From Anaerolineae bacterium (lineage in GTDB: Bacteria; Chloroflexota; Anaerolineae; Aggregatilineales; UBA3940): a DNA stretch of 54,410 bases. Numbering within the stretch: position 1 is the first letter of the stretch; the number at the start of each line of letters is the position of its first letter. A program made the translations under genes and the position numbers. The stretch spans positions 1-54,410 of the forward strand of contig JAFGOY010000050.1 of NCBI GenBank assembly GCA_016926255.1, in the 5' to 3' direction. Of the stretch, positions 24,469 through 34,540 are shown one piece after another. The notes under the pieces were generated by a model, which saw nothing but the letters and a program-made list of their open reading frames with translations, ran no database searches and had not been told where the DNA came from.

Positions 24469-25998
24469 CTAGATGAAGCGCTGGCGTATCTCGGAGCTTA
24501 CATTGTCGAGAATGGCGACTGTGATCGCGATGAACCAGACCGCGATACCCGCCGCCCGGTAGTCGAGCAGCTTGATATACTGAACCAGCAGGAAGCCGAT
24601 ACCGCCGCCGCCGACCAGACCGATCACCGTCGACATACGGACGTTGATGTCCCAGCGATAGATCGAGAACGAGACGAAGGGCGGGATCATCTGCGGGATC
24701 ACCGCGTAGACGATTGTCTGGAGACGGGTGGCCCCGGTCGCCTGGATCGCCTCAATCGGGCCGGGATCAATGCTCTCTATCGCCTCGGAGTACAGCTTAC
24801 CCAATGAGGCAACCGAGTGGATGGTCAGCGCGATGATACCGGCAAACGGGCCAAGCCCGACCCAGACAACGGCGATCAGCGCCCAGATCAGCGGCTCAAT
24901 CGAGCGGATGATGTTCAACACCGTGCGGGACAGGTAATACAGCGCTATCGATAGGAACGAACCCGACATCATATTGCGCGCTGCCAGGAAGCTCACCGGA
25001 ATGGCGAGGATGATGCCAAAAATGGTCGCCATCATACCCAGGAAGATAGTTTCGACCATTCGGGCCATTGTCAACCGCAGCGGCTCGCTCGGCTTCAGAC
25101 CGCCCACTTCAGTGATCTGGCGGGCTTCGATCTCATGAATCTGACGGCCTTCGGCGCTGGGAGGAGTCAGCCGGTAGGGCATGGTCACATCATATTCGAA
25201 TGTGCCATCGGCTTCGGTCATCACCGATATATACGCACCTTCCTGGCGAATGCGAAACTCCTGCCCAATTGGGTCAATCCAGAAGATAAACGTCTCAGTA
25301 TTTGGTGCGAAACCCGATGCCGATAGATGCAGCGTCGTGCCGAGGACAGGCTGGTTATTCTCATCAAGTTCTGTGAGATCGCCGCAGGTCGGGCTTGCCA
25401 CCATGTAGGGTTCCCCCTCGACTTTTTCCGGCGCTTCCGGCGGCGGCTCATCGTCGCATGGGGTAAGAATGTCCGCACTGGCAGCCAAAACGTCGGTGTC
25501 ACGTTCGAACGCCGCCTCCCAGGGCCACAATACTTTCGAGAGCGGGGGCCACGCATCCGGCAGTTCGACAACAGCAGTGACCGGATCGATCTGGCTGATC
25601 TGCCAGCCCAGAACGAAGAAAACGATCCCGATCAGGATGAAGACCGTCGGATCAGCACGGTGGCGAGTCTGTGTCTCCCGGTAGGCATCCCAGACGTTGA
25701 GCAGCCAGAGAACGACCAGTCCGACCAGGACCAGGATCACAAAGCCCGGCGCACGCCGTAAGGACTTGGTCAACATCAAACCGATGCCCTGCGCGGAGCG
25801 GGACAGATCGACGAACAGCCACCAGATCAGCCCGGTAATGCTGGCTACCGAAGCAAAGACGATCAGGCCGCGACGAAAACGGCGGGCCAACATCTGGCCA
25901 AGCCCGGGAAGAATGAGTGAGGCAACTGCGGCCACCACTGGCGATACAAGGCTGCGCTTCTCAGGTTTGGCCGCCTTAGAATTAGTGTTATTTGCCAT
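24469..25998 (-). CDS. phnE: Phosphonate-type ABC transporter permease with N-terminal extension and periplasmic insert
   Basis: The C-terminal 200 residues (312-509) are a normal PhnE permease, with several membrane segments and the EAA loop contacting the ATPase (EAIESIDPGPIEAIQATGATR, about 406-426, given here in outline). The protein is 509 residues, about twice a usual PhnE. Residues 15-105 form an extra multi-pass unit opening with LPGLGQ, a motif of TM2-like domains. Residues 136-312 are an extracytoplasmic insert with a beta-sandwich look (LHLSASGFAPNTETFIFW, AYISVMTEADGTFEYDV). The ATG directly abuts the phnC stop codon (TAA then ATG). The transported compound is not known; phosphonate, phosphite or phosphate esters are possible. 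Confidence 0.88.
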   Translation of the reverse strand: MANNTNSKAAKPEKRSLVSPVVAAVASLILPGLGQMLARRFRRGLIVFASVASITGLIWWLFVDLSRSAQGIGLMLTKSLRRAPGFVILVLVGLVVLWLLNVWDAYRETQTRHRADPTVFILIGIVFFVLGWQISQIDPVTAVVELPDAWPPLSKVLWPWEAAFERDTDVLAASADILTPCDDEPPPEAPEKVEGEPYMVASPTCGDLTELDENNQPVLGTTLHLSASGFAPNTETFIFWIDPIGQEFRIRQEGAYISVMTEADGTFEYDVTMPYRLTPPSAEGRQIHEIEARQITEVGGLKPSEPLRLTMARMVETIFLGMMATIFGIILAIPVSFLAARNMMSGSFLSIALYYLSRTVLNIIRSIEPLIWALIAVVWVGLGPFAGIIALTIHSVASLGKLYSEAIESIDPGPIEAIQATGATRLQTIVYAVIPQMIPPFVSFSIYRWDINVRMSTVIGLVGGGGIGFLLVQYIKLLDYRAAGIAVWFIAITVAILDNVSSEIRQRFI

Positions 25999-26781
25999 TT
26001 ATCCCAGGCTCCCTTCGAGACCAGCGGCGACACGAATTGCTTCAGCGCCGTAGACCTGCTTGAACTGCTCATCGGTCATGGCCCGAATGTCTGCACGCGA
26101 ACCCCGGTAGACGATCTCGCCGTCTTTCAGGCCGATCACCCGTGAGGCATAACGCTGCACAAGGTCGAGATAATGCAGGCTGCAAAGGATGGTCATCCCT
26201 TCCTTGTTCAACTGATCCAGGTCACCCAGAATGGTGTGGGCTAACACCGGGTCAAGGCTAGCGACCGGCTCGTCGGCCAGGATCATTCGCGGTTCCTGCA
26301 TGAGCGCACGGGCGATACCCACGCGCTGCTGCTGTCCACCGCTCAATTCATCAGCGCGCTTGTTGGCCTGATCGGAAATCCCGACTCTCCCCAGTGCCTT
26401 GATCGCCAACTCGCGGTCCTGTGGTGAAAACCGGTGCCAGAGGCTCTGCCAGGGATCGGCATAACCCAGCCGACCGGCCAACACATTGGTCATCACCGAG
26501 GAACGCTTGACCAGATTGAAATGCTGGAAGATCATCCCGATCTGGCGGCGCACTGTACGCAGTTCGGCGGATTCGGCGGCTGTTATGTCAACGCCATCCC
26601 AGATGATCTGGCCCTCGGTAGGATCGATCAGCCGGTTGATGCAGCGCAAGAGCGTCGACTTCCCTGAACCGCTCAGGCCGATGATGATAAGGAACTCTCC
26701 CTGCTCAACTGTAAAACTGACATTTTTAAGCGCGACAGTTCCGTCATCATAGATTTTTGTCAGGTTCCTGATTTCAAGCAT
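25999..26781 (-). CDS. phnC: Phosphonate-type ABC transporter ATP-binding protein
   Basis: The 260-residue ATPase has Walker A (GLSGSGKST, about residue 34), the signature [15 protein letters not shown], Walker B ending [11 protein letters not shown] and the switch His in CSLHYLD. The Q-loop segment [17 protein letters not shown] is typical of PhnC. I took the ATG at 26781, preceded by GGGAGGGGG, which matches the family start MLEIRNLTK. It drives the PhnE permease encoded immediately downstream. A perfect hairpin lies between it and the upstream phnD gene. Confidence 0.93.
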   Translation of the reverse strand: MLEIRNLTKIYDDGTVALKNVSFTVEQGEFLIIIGLSGSGKSTLLRCINRLIDPTEGQIIWDGVDITAAESAELRTVRRQIGMIFQHFNLVKRSSVMTNVLAGRLGYADPWQSLWHRFSPQDRELAIKALGRVGISDQANKRADELSGGQQQRVGIARALMQEPRMILADEPVASLDPVLAHTILGDLDQLNKEGMTILCSLHYLDLVQRYASRVIGLKDGEIVYRGSRADIRAMTDEQFKQVYGAEAIRVAAGLEGSLG

Positions 26782-26801
26782 GCCCCCTCCCGTCGTTGAT
26801 A

Positions 26802-26826
26802 AAGAGGGGACAAGCTGTCCCCTCTT
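26802..26826 (-). promoter_or_regulatory. Intercistronic hairpin between phnD and phnC
   Basis: AAGAGGGGACA and TGTCCCCTCTT form a perfect 11-bp stem with a 3-nt loop, followed on the minus strand by TATC. It lies 47 nt after the phnD stop and just before the phnC ribosome-binding site. In ABC operons such hairpins keep binding-protein mRNA in excess over the membrane components; that role is inferred here. Confidence 0.6.
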
Positions 26827-26873
26827 CATATCCTTCCAAGCTACGATGTGTTAGCTTATAGTCTAAATCACAA

Positions 26874-27782
26874 CTAGTCCAGGTAATCCTCGATATTGAC
26901 GCCGGAAGCCTGAAGAACCTGGCGGAAGGCATCGTAGAAGCTGTCGTCAGCCTCGACCAGTGCCGTCCAGGAGTAGGCCGTTTCGAGCGCCTCGACACCT
27001 TCGTCGGTGGCGGCGATGGCGAGCAGGCCGTCGACGATCTGCTTGCGAAGTTCAGGATCGACAGAAGTGGCGAACTGAACACCGTCATTGGGGATGTCCG
27101 GCTCGGTGGCGATGACGACCGTCTGATCCATGATGTCAGGATAGTCTTCCTCGACGGAGGTACGGGCATCGACATACATTGCACCGGCATCACACTGGCC
27201 ATCGTAAACGGCAACGGCGACACCATCGTGGCTGCCAGCATCTACGATCTCGGCCAGGTCAGCTTCGGGTTCGATGCCTGCGCCACGCAGCATCAGCGAA
27301 GGGATAATCCAGCCGCTTGTGGACAGGGGGTCAGGACGGCAGAAGGTCTTGCCATCAAGTCCGGCCAGGTCAGTGATGCCACTATCGGCACGAACGAGAA
27401 TCTGGCCGTTATAGGTGGGGCTGCCATAGCGCGAAGACAACAGCGCAGCTTCGGCGCAGCCACGGTCAGCGGCAACAACGTAGGCAAAAGTCGCAAGCGA
27501 AGCCATCTGAGCTTCTGCCGGGTCACTGCACATCGCCTCAATAACGCCAGCGTACTCCGTGGCAACCAACGTTTCGAAATACAGGCCGGTTTCTTCATGG
27601 AGCATCGCGGCAACGCTCTCGGCACCAGCGGCGACACGCTCAGTCTCACCAGATGGCACGAAGGCCCAGACGATCGGATTGTTTTCTGTTCCCAGCTTCC
27701 CACCCGCACCGCAAGAACTGAGCATCACACCCAAAATGACCAATGCGATGGTAACCAACATAAGACGGCTTTTCTTTTGCAT
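26874..27782 (-). CDS. phnD: Phosphonate-type ABC transporter substrate-binding lipoprotein
   Basis: The 302-residue lipoprotein has a signal peptide (MQKKSRLML start) with lipobox MLSSC, Cys24. The mature part is a PhnD-like periplasmic binding fold: NPIVWAFVPSGETERV at the first strand, a hinge segment GKTFCRPDPLSTSGW whose Ser/Thr residues lie where PhnD binds the phosphono group, and a late VQFATSVDPELRKQI. I chose the ATG at 27782 for the AGAGGAAAG upstream. It feeds PhnC-PhnE, encoded just downstream. A diverged paralogue lies 163 nt upstream. Confidence 0.92.
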   Translation of the reverse strand: MQKKSRLMLVTIALVILGVMLSSCGAGGKLGTENNPIVWAFVPSGETERVAAGAESVAAMLHEETGLYFETLVATEYAGVIEAMCSDPAEAQMASLATFAYVVAADRGCAEAALLSSRYGSPTYNGQILVRADSGITDLAGLDGKTFCRPDPLSTSGWIIPSLMLRGAGIEPEADLAEIVDAGSHDGVAVAVYDGQCDAGAMYVDARTSVEEDYPDIMDQTVVIATEPDIPNDGVQFATSVDPELRKQIVDGLLAIAATDEGVEALETAYSWTALVEADDSFYDAFRQVLQASGVNIEDYLD

Positions 27783-27945
27783 CGTCTTTCCTCTCTCCTT
27801 ATAAAAAGATATGTCAGACAATTTATAAATATCTCATACGCGACTACAGCGTTTCACTTCAGTGACAAATCTTTTCTCCGTCAATCCCCCTTTCCTCGGT
27901 ATACTGGCCGGTGCCTCAACTGGCTCTGGCATGCAGTTACCAGCT

Positions 27946-28887
27946 TCATTCTGCCAACGCTGCTACATCCAATCCGGCCAGGTCAAGCAGTTCATTTAAA
28001 CTATTATAATCGACAATTTCTGCATCGATCAGTTCGTCTGCACCTAAAAGGACGGCGATCTCGTCAAGGTTTTTTCGTAACAGGTCACTCATCAGGGCGT
28101 CACGTGGGCCATCCAGCTGCGCCGAAACTACAACACTGGTATTCGGTACCGGGGGAAGCTCGGTGAGGATATCGAATGTTCCCTCATCACCGAAAGCCTG
28201 CTCCGCGCCGATTCCGGTCACGCCGACTTCACATTCTTTGTCGAGGATGGCTTCCAGGACGGCCTCGTCGTCTTTCACATCGACGACTGTACCCAGGCCG
28301 CTGAACGGGTCGACGCTGTTTGCTTTCAAAGCCAGCATCGGCACAATCCAGCCGGAAGCCGAAGCAGCGTCAGTCCGACAGAACGAACGCTGGTAGATAT
28401 TCGGGATCGTATATATTTTCCCCGCCTCAGCCACGATTTGAGTCTGCGTCTCGACCTCGCCGTCAATCTCGACGACATAGCTCGGCACGCCGCAGCCCTG
28501 ATTTTGAGCCGCAATCGTGCTGAACGCATCCAGTGAAGCGACTACTGCCTGACCATCGCACAGCGCTTCGTAGGCTTCGGGATTGGAATCGGTGAGAGAG
28601 AGCGAAATGCTCAGGTCGGCCTGTGCAGAGAGTTCGTCGGCAAGCGCTGACGCATCAGATTCCATCTCTTCGGGATTCGCAACAACAAAAACAAATTCAA
28701 GGGGATTCTCTTCACTACCCAACGGCGCTGACGTTGGAATGGGCGGAAGTGGTGTGGCTGTCGGCACAAGCGTCGGCAAGACAGGTGCTGCCACCGGCCC
28801 GGTGTCTTTTCGGCCACAAGCGGATATCAGCACCGCAGCAGTGCAGACTATGAGTGACAGCCTTACTCGGAAAGTGTGCTTTATGAT
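27946..28887 (-). CDS. Second PhnD-like binding lipoprotein; start codon apparently ATC or ATA
   Basis: This protein resembles the neighbouring PhnD (NPLEFVFVVANPEEME; RSFCRTDAASASGW matching the hinge of PhnD) but lacks about 40 C-terminal residues. The outermost conventional start is a GTG at 28833, which would leave only MLISAC as a signal peptide. Upstream the frame stays open to 28906 and encodes an ideal lipoprotein signal (KHTFRVRLSLIVCTAAVLISAC, split here: basic KHTFRVR, then hydrophobic, then LISAC). AGGAGAG sits just before ATC (28887) and ATA (28884), and a promoter lies at the right distance. I therefore extend the gene to 28887. A mutated ATG or a sequence error are alternatives. 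The body of the gene is secure, the start is not. Confidence 0.8.
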   Translation of the reverse strand: MIKHTFRVRLSLIVCTAAVLISACGRKDTGPVAAPVLPTLVPTATPLPPIPTSAPLGSEENPLEFVFVVANPEEMESDASALADELSAQADLSISLSLTDSNPEAYEALCDGQAVVASLDAFSTIAAQNQGCGVPSYVVEIDGEVETQTQIVAEAGKIYTIPNIYQRSFCRTDAASASGWIVPMLALKANSVDPFSGLGTVVDVKDDEAVLEAILDKECEVGVTGIGAEQAFGDEGTFDILTELPPVPNTSVVVSAQLDGPRDALMSDLLRKNLDEIAVLLGADELIDAEIVDYNSLNELLDLAGLDVAALAE

Positions 28888-28914
28888 CTTTCTCTCCTGC
28901 TCAACTCAGACTTC

Positions 28915-28943
28915 ATCATACTCCAAGCACAGGGTCAAGGCAA
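28915..28943 (-). promoter_or_regulatory. Promoter of the PhnD-like/phnDCE genes
   Basis: On the minus strand TTGCCT (28943-28938) and TATGAT (28920-28915) are 17 nt apart. Transcription would begin near 28908, about 20 nt before the inferred non-standard start codon, leaving room for the AGGAGAG ribosome-binding site. Confidence 0.55.
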
Positions 28944-29019
28944 CTTATATCACAAATGCACCCATGTGATTACAATTGAGGTTGGTCTATTATTGTATCA
29001 AACCATCTCCGCCGAAAGT

Positions 29020-30339
29020 TCAATCACTATACTGCGGGAACAGCGCATCTTCGGCGAGTTCGACGATCTCGATCCAGTGCGCATCCACGCGCTGGTTGGC
29101 AGCGGTGATCTCGACATCTTCGTGGATCAACCCCGCCCAGAACTGCTGGGGATTACGGGCAATCACGGCGTTTTCCATCACAATGCCGCCGCTGATCACC
29201 GCCCGCTCGCCGGGCATCAGGTAATAGCGGGGCTTGCCGTCGATTTCGAAGGCAGTCAGGCTGTCTTCCGTTCCAAGCGCCCAGCGCCAGGGATAGTCGG
29301 TCAGGCAGGTATCGCAGCCGATCCCGACCCGCCACGCGCCGGATTCCTCGTAGAAACCGGTGCTGGCATACAATTCGCTCTGCTTGTAGACGTATCCCGA
29401 TTCCGGCCCGGTGGTCCGGATCGGGGAGTCGCCGTAGTTTTCGATGGTCAGTTCGAAAGTGAGCGTATCGCCAACCAGGATCGTCTCGTGCGAGAAGTAG
29501 ACCGTATCGCCCAGCGGTTGGCCGATGATCTCGGCCAGCGGCATACCGCTCATCTCGATCCGCACTTCGCCTTCGGCGCGGACGGTCTGCCCGACTGCAT
29601 CCATCGCTTCGACCAGCACGGTGTAATCGCCATCGGGGGGTGGATTGTGCCCGTAGTCAAGGCCGCCATCATAGCGAAAAACGTGGCGGCCCGCTTCCCC
29701 GGGTGGGCGATCTTCCTCGGATTCGGGCATCATATACTGCTGACCCGCCTGATCGATCAGGTAGGCATGTAAAGTCGCCTCTTTGGGGACGTATACATGG
29801 ACCCAGAGGAGGTCACTCAACCCGTCCTGGTTGGGGGTAAAGACTTCCGGCGATATCGAGAACTCCCACAGGTCGGGCAGTTCGGTATCAGCGTCCCTGA
29901 TGATCAATGTCCCGGTCTGCCGGTCAACTTTCCCGGTGACCTTGTCAGTGGCCTCGATCACCCACTCGTACTCGCCATCCGGCATCAGGCGGTTGATAAT
30001 TTCGCCTTTGAACGTCTCGCCGTCTCTCACGTAGCCATCGACCACACCGCTGAACAGGACGCTGTACTCACCCCGAGACCGGAACTGATCGGTGCGGAAG
30101 TCATAACGGCGGCCTGTCTCGTCCAGAAAATAGATCGAGACGGTGGAAGCACGCCGAACCCGGTAGGAAACCGTGATCACGTCGGCGTCACCATCGGCAT
30201 TGGGCGTCATCACCGGCGGGTCTATCGACGCTTCGGTAATTACCACCCCTTTGGGGCGGCTGAGGATGTAACCAACCACCAGCAGGACGGCAAGGAGTAA
30301 AACACTGAATATGATCGTCCATCTACGTGAAATTCGCAC
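29020..30339 (-). CDS. Membrane-anchored protein with FlgD-like beta-sandwich domains
   Basis: The 439-residue protein has one N-terminal membrane anchor (about residues 8-28, no lipobox) and an extracytoplasmic body. Two segments carry the FlgD-like Ig pattern: MTPNADGDADVITVSYRV (near 43) and FTPNQDGLSDLLWVHVYV (near 160), each followed by a strand, LxDxxG-type turn and a PDGEY/PDGDYT hairpin. The last part (about 270-439) looks like a further sandwich involving GCDTC. No catalytic motif is seen. It is probably a structural or binding module at the envelope. It is divergent from folC and followed by the PhnD-like gene 130 nt downstream. Confidence 0.75.
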   Translation of the reverse strand: MRISRRWTIIFSVLLLAVLLVVGYILSRPKGVVITEASIDPPVMTPNADGDADVITVSYRVRRASTVSIYFLDETGRRYDFRTDQFRSRGEYSVLFSGVVDGYVRDGETFKGEIINRLMPDGEYEWVIEATDKVTGKVDRQTGTLIIRDADTELPDLWEFSISPEVFTPNQDGLSDLLWVHVYVPKEATLHAYLIDQAGQQYMMPESEEDRPPGEAGRHVFRYDGGLDYGHNPPPDGDYTVLVEAMDAVGQTVRAEGEVRIEMSGMPLAEIIGQPLGDTVYFSHETILVGDTLTFELTIENYGDSPIRTTGPESGYVYKQSELYASTGFYEESGAWRVGIGCDTCLTDYPWRWALGTEDSLTAFEIDGKPRYYLMPGERAVISGGIVMENAVIARNPQQFWAGLIHEDVEITAANQRVDAHWIEIVELAEDALFPQYSD

Positions 30340-30477
30340 GATATTCCCCCACTATCCGAAGTAACCCGATCGGCCATTCCGACCCCCAAGCGAGGGGAGT
30401 TTAGCAAACCCGCCTCCATCCGGCAATAGCCGGTATCGTTCTTTCTCCCTACGCCCCGGTGATGGGGCAGGAAAAGA

Positions 30478-30505
30478 TTGCCAGACGGCTAAACACCGGT
30501 ATACT
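30478..30505 (+). promoter_or_regulatory. Promoter of folC-lon
   Basis: TTGCCA (30478-30483) and TATACT (30500-30505) are separated by 16 nt. The start would fall near 30512, about 20 nt before the folC start, and AAGGATT lies between. Confidence 0.6.
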
Positions 30506-30532
30506 CACAAAACAAATCTACAAGGATTATTT

Positions 30533-31936
30533 TTGATTGATATGGCTTTTGAACCAGACCATGCACTTGAGTACATTTACAGCTTTGACGACCCGTACCT
30601 GGCAGCCCTGAGAGATCACGGCAAACAGACGTGGGGATTGGAAGGCATTCGCCAACTGCTGGAGAAAATCGGGAGTCCGCACCTTGCCACCCCGACGATC
30701 CACATTGCGGGCACGAAAGGCAAAGGCTCGACCGCGGCATTGATCACCCAGGTATTGATCGAATCGGGTCTGAAGACGGGTCTGTACTGCTCGCCCCATC
30801 TCGAACACTGGCAGGAAAGAATCCAGGTTAACCGTGAACCGATTCCAGGGCAGGCGCTCGCCGCGCTGGTCGACGATATCAGGCCGCACGCCGAACAAAT
30901 GCCGATCAGCGCCTTCGAAGTGACGACCGCGCTCGCCTTCTGGCATTTCGCACGGGAAGGCTGCGACGCCGCTGTGATTGAGGTCGGCCTGGGTGGGCGG
31001 CTGGACGCGACGAGCGTGGTCGAACCCATCGCGGCAGTGATCACCAATATCAGCCTCGATCATACCGCACTGCTGGGCGATACACTGGCGGCCATCGCCG
31101 GAGAGAAAGCGGCGATCATCAAGCCCGGCGTGTCCGTGATCAGCGGGCCGCAGCCGGTCGAAGCGATGCGGGTAATCGAACAACGCGCCCGTGAACTCGA
31201 TAGCCCGTTGATCAAAGTGAGCGATGATTGGACGGTTGAGATTATCGAGCAGTCCATAAAAGGAACCGACATTTCAATCGAGCATGGCGACGACCGGCAG
31301 CGCTACTTCGTCGGATTACCGGGTGAATTCCAGGTCGAGAATGCGACCGTCGCCCTGGCCGCGCTGGAGGTTGCAGCGCAGCGCGGGCTGCCGATCAGCG
31401 AGCAGGGACGGGAGCGAGGGCTGGCAAACGTCGAGTGGTCCGGACGCTTCGAGGTACTGTGCGAGGAACCGGTGATCATTCTCGACAGCGCCCACAACCC
31501 CTATTCGATCCGGCGGTTGAGCGAGTCGCTGCACCCATTACCCGGCGAACCGGCAGGCTGGATCGACCGTGAACTCACCTTCATATTCGGCTGCATGGCC
31601 GATAAAGACATCGGCGGGATGCTGGAGACTTTGCTCCCCATCGCCAGCCGGATGGTTCTGGTAAAAGTGGATAACCCACGCGCCGCCGATCTTCAACTGC
31701 TGCACAGCCTCGCCTTTGAGATCATCGAGGACGCAAAAACGCGCGGTGAACCCTGGGCCAACCGGATTACCCTCGAAACCGCACCGACCATTGATCAGGC
31801 AGTTGAAGCAAGTTTTAATTCTCTCAAGAACACGAGTATATTATGCGTAACCGGTTCGTTATCGGTTGCTGGCCCGGCACGCCAGACACTGATTGAGTTG
31901 ATACGGTTCGCGCGGAGATCACATGAGCCACTTTGA
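30533..31936 (+). CDS. folC: Folylpolyglutamate synthase / dihydrofolate synthase
   Basis: The 467-residue protein adds glutamate to folates, and in many bacteria also to dihydropteroate. The ATP-binding loop is [13 protein letters not shown] (residues 58-70), followed by [29 protein letters not shown] and a C-terminal ligase domain with [10 protein letters not shown] kept the TTG at 30533 (AAGGA 8 nt upstream); the ATG at 30542 is an alternative. Its 3' end overlaps lon by 14 nt, so the two are translationally linked. Length is somewhat above the usual 420-430 residues. Confidence 0.93.
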   Translation: MIDMAFEPDHALEYIYSFDDPYLAALRDHGKQTWGLEGIRQLLEKIGSPHLATPTIHIAGTKGKGSTAALITQVLIESGLKTGLYCSPHLEHWQERIQVNREPIPGQALAALVDDIRPHAEQMPISAFEVTTALAFWHFAREGCDAAVIEVGLGGRLDATSVVEPIAAVITNISLDHTALLGDTLAAIAGEKAAIIKPGVSVISGPQPVEAMRVIEQRARELDSPLIKVSDDWTVEIIEQSIKGTDISIEHGDDRQRYFVGLPGEFQVENATVALAALEVAAQRGLPISEQGRERGLANVEWSGRFEVLCEEPVIILDSAHNPYSIRRLSESLHPLPGEPAGWIDRELTFIFGCMADKDIGGMLETLLPIASRMVLVKVDNPRAADLQLLHSLAFEIIEDAKTRGEPWANRITLETAPTIDQAVEASFNSLKNTSILCVTGSLSVAGPARQTLIELIRFARRSHEPL

Positions 31937-34364
31937 CGACGAGTTTTCCCCCTTCTCGGAGGGTTTTATTGAATTTGACGAAATCGACGGTCTGCCGGAC
32001 GACGACCTGACGCCGTTCGCCGCGCCAGTAATCCCCCTGCGCGACATGGTGATCTTCCCGCATATGATCACCTCGCTTTTCATCGGGCGGGTACGCTCGC
32101 TGCGGGCAATCGAAGAGGCGTATGAAGCTGGCGAGACGATCATCTGTGTGACACAGAAAGACCCGGATATCGAACGCCCGGTTTTCGAAGACCTGTACCC
32201 GGTTGGAGTCGAGGTTTCGCTGGGCCGCACGCTGAGAATGCCCGATGGCACGACCAGCGCATTGATCCAGGGACGGCGCAGGGTGCGCCTGATCGAGATG
32301 ATCAAAGACGATCCCTACTACCGGGCCAGGGTCGAGCCGCTGGCCGCCACTGTCGACAACCCAAGCGCGGTCAAGGCCCACATGCGCACCGTGCTGACCC
32401 GCTACAAGCAGTGCGTGGAACTCAACCGCAGTCTGCCCGAAGACGCTTACGTGTTCGCCATGAACATCGAAGAACCGGACTGGCTGGCCGACCTGATCCT
32501 GACGACGCTCGATCTCACCACCGAAGAACGCCAGATGATGCTCGAAATGCATGACCCGGTCGAGCGCCTCAAACAGGTCAGCATTCTGCTCAGCAAAGAA
32601 CTCCAGGTGCTTGAGATCGAAGACGATATCAACATGCAAATCCAGGAGGAAGTCGAGAAGACGCAGCGCGAGATGGTGCTCAGAGAGCAGATGCGCGTCA
32701 TCCAGAGCGAACTGGGCGAAATGGACATCTTCCAGCAGGAGATCGCCGAACTGCACGAGCGACTCGAAGCAAAGGAGATGCCCCAAGCCGCCAAAGAGAA
32801 GGCGCTCAAAGAGATCAGCCGGTTGAACTCGATGCCCTCGATGTCCCCTGAAGTCGGCATCATCCGCAATTACGTCGACTGGCTGCTGGATTTACCCTGG
32901 GTGAACGGTAGCCAGGAAAGCCTGGATATCCTGCATGTCGCCAACATCCTCGACGAGGATCACTACGGCCTGACGAAAGCCAAGGACCGCGTTCTCGAAC
33001 ATATTGCCGTACTCAAGCTGGCCGCCGACAAGATGAAGTCGCCGATTCTGTGCTTCGTCGGGCCGCCAGGAACCGGCAAGACCTCGCTGGGGCGTTCGAT
33101 TGCTCGCGCGCTGGGCCGCGAGTTTGCCCGCATTTCGCTGGGCGGCGTCCGTGACGAAGCCGAAATCCGGGGCCACCGGCGCACCTACATCGGGGCGATG
33201 CCGGGCCGGATCATCCAGACGATGCGCCGCGCGGGGACGATCAACCCGGTGTTCATGCTGGACGAGATCGACAAGCTGGGGATGGACTTCCGGGGCGATC
33301 CATCAGCCGCACTGTTGGAAGTCCTCGATCCCGAACAGAACAACACCTTTTCCGACCATTTCCTCGAAGTCGACTACGACCTGAGCAAAGTGATGTTCGT
33401 GACCACCGCCAATATGGTCGATCCGATCCCGCCTGCGCTGCGTGACCGGCTGGAGATCATCGAGTTTCCGGGGTACATCGAGGAAGAAAAGATCGAGATC
33501 GCTCAGAGCTTTCTCATCCCGCGCCAGTTCGAAGCGCACGGCCTGACCGAGAACGGCATCACTTTTGAAAGCAGCACGCTCAAAACCATCATCCGGGAAT
33601 ATACCTACGAAGCCGGTGTGCGTAACTTCGAACGTGAAATCGCCAATATCTGCCGGAAGATCGCGCGGCGGCTGGCCGAAGGAAAATCGATCCCGAAACG
33701 GATCACGCAGAAAGCGCTGGTAAAATACCTCGGCCCACCGCGCATCCCCGGCCCGATCCTCAACGAGAAAGACGAGATCGGGATTGCCCAGGGGATCGCC
33801 TGGACAGAGGCCGGTGGAGACGTGCTGCCGGTCGAAGTGACGATCATGCCGGGGAAAGGCACATTGACGATGACCGGTCAGTTGGGCGACGTGATGCAGG
33901 AAAGCGCCCAGGCCGCCCTGAGCTACACCCGGTCTCGCGCGGAAGACTTCGACATCGACCCGGACTCGTTCGAGAATATCGACGTCCACATCCACCTGCC
34001 GGAAGGGGCGATCCCGAAAGACGGCCCGTCGGCGGGGGTGACGCTGGCGACGGCGCTGATCTCGGCCTTCACCGACCAGCCAATCCGGAATGATATCGTG
34101 ATGACCGGGGAGATCACGCTGCGCGGTCGGGTGCTGCCGGTGGGAGGAATCAGGGAGAAGGTGCTGGCCGCTCACCGGGTCAATATTTTCAACGTGATCA
34201 TCCCGGCGGAGAACGACAAAGACCTCGACGAGATTCCGCGCCGCGCCCGCAAAGACCTGAATATCATCCTGGTGAACCGGATGGACGAGGTGCTGGATGC
34301 GGCCCTGCGTAATAGCAAGAATGAGGCGGAGAAAGAAGAGACAGGCGCTGACGAGCCAATTTAG
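31923..34364 (+). CDS. lon: ATP-dependent Lon protease
   Basis: The 813-residue protein is a full Lon (LonA) that unfolds and degrades damaged or regulatory proteins. Order: N-terminal substrate-binding LON domain (from about residue 38, [14 protein letters not shown]), a coiled-coil region (about 230-310, [15 protein letters not shown]), AAA+ module with Walker [10 protein letters not shown] near 380 and Walker [11 protein letters not shown] near 447, and a C-terminal serine protease domain with the catalytic Ser in [10 protein letters not shown] near 703 and the Lys in REKVLAAHR near 746. The ATG at 31923 lies inside folC, with GGAG upstream. A terminator follows at 34448-34474. Confidence 0.97.
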   Translation: MSHFDDEFSPFSEGFIEFDEIDGLPDDDLTPFAAPVIPLRDMVIFPHMITSLFIGRVRSLRAIEEAYEAGETIICVTQKDPDIERPVFEDLYPVGVEVSLGRTLRMPDGTTSALIQGRRRVRLIEMIKDDPYYRARVEPLAATVDNPSAVKAHMRTVLTRYKQCVELNRSLPEDAYVFAMNIEEPDWLADLILTTLDLTTEERQMMLEMHDPVERLKQVSILLSKELQVLEIEDDINMQIQEEVEKTQREMVLREQMRVIQSELGEMDIFQQEIAELHERLEAKEMPQAAKEKALKEISRLNSMPSMSPEVGIIRNYVDWLLDLPWVNGSQESLDILHVANILDEDHYGLTKAKDRVLEHIAVLKLAADKMKSPILCFVGPPGTGKTSLGRSIARALGREFARISLGGVRDEAEIRGHRRTYIGAMPGRIIQTMRRAGTINPVFMLDEIDKLGMDFRGDPSAALLEVLDPEQNNTFSDHFLEVDYDLSKVMFVTTANMVDPIPPALRDRLEIIEFPGYIEEEKIEIAQSFLIPRQFEAHGLTENGITFESSTLKTIIREYTYEAGVRNFEREIANICRKIARRLAEGKSIPKRITQKALVKYLGPPRIPGPILNEKDEIGIAQGIAWTEAGGDVLPVEVTIMPGKGTLTMTGQLGDVMQESAQAALSYTRSRAEDFDIDPDSFENIDVHIHLPEGAIPKDGPSAGVTLATALISAFTDQPIRNDIVMTGEITLRGRVLPVGGIREKVLAAHRVNIFNVIIPAENDKDLDEIPRRARKDLNIILVNRMDEVLDAALRNSKNEAEKEETGADEPI

Positions 34365-34447
34365 TACGGAGATATGACATCCGACAAGTTGCACCACCGC
34401 CGTTAAACCGCCGATAACTACCAAAAAAGAAGGAGACAGGCATCAAC

Positions 34448-34474
34448 GCCCCAGCCAGATGGGGCTTTGTTTTT
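34448..34474 (+). terminator. Rho-independent terminator of the folC-lon unit
   Basis: GCCCCA and TGGGGC form a 6-bp stem with a 6-nt loop, followed by TTTGTTTTT. It lies 84 nt after the lon stop codon. Confidence 0.85.
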
Positions 34475-34540
34475 GAATCGATTCCAGTGATTGGTTAAAC
34501 TTATCTTTCGGATTCTTTCTGATCTTAATGCGTAATCGAG

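Noticed and set aside
24469-28887. Complete phosphonate degradation locus
   Set aside because: Only transporter genes are present; no phnG-M, phnX or phosphonatase genes are visible, so phosphonate use cannot be claimed.
33303-34424. Minus-strand open frame of 373 codons opposite lon
   Set aside because: Covers the AAA+ and protease domains of an intact lon gene; a reading shadow.
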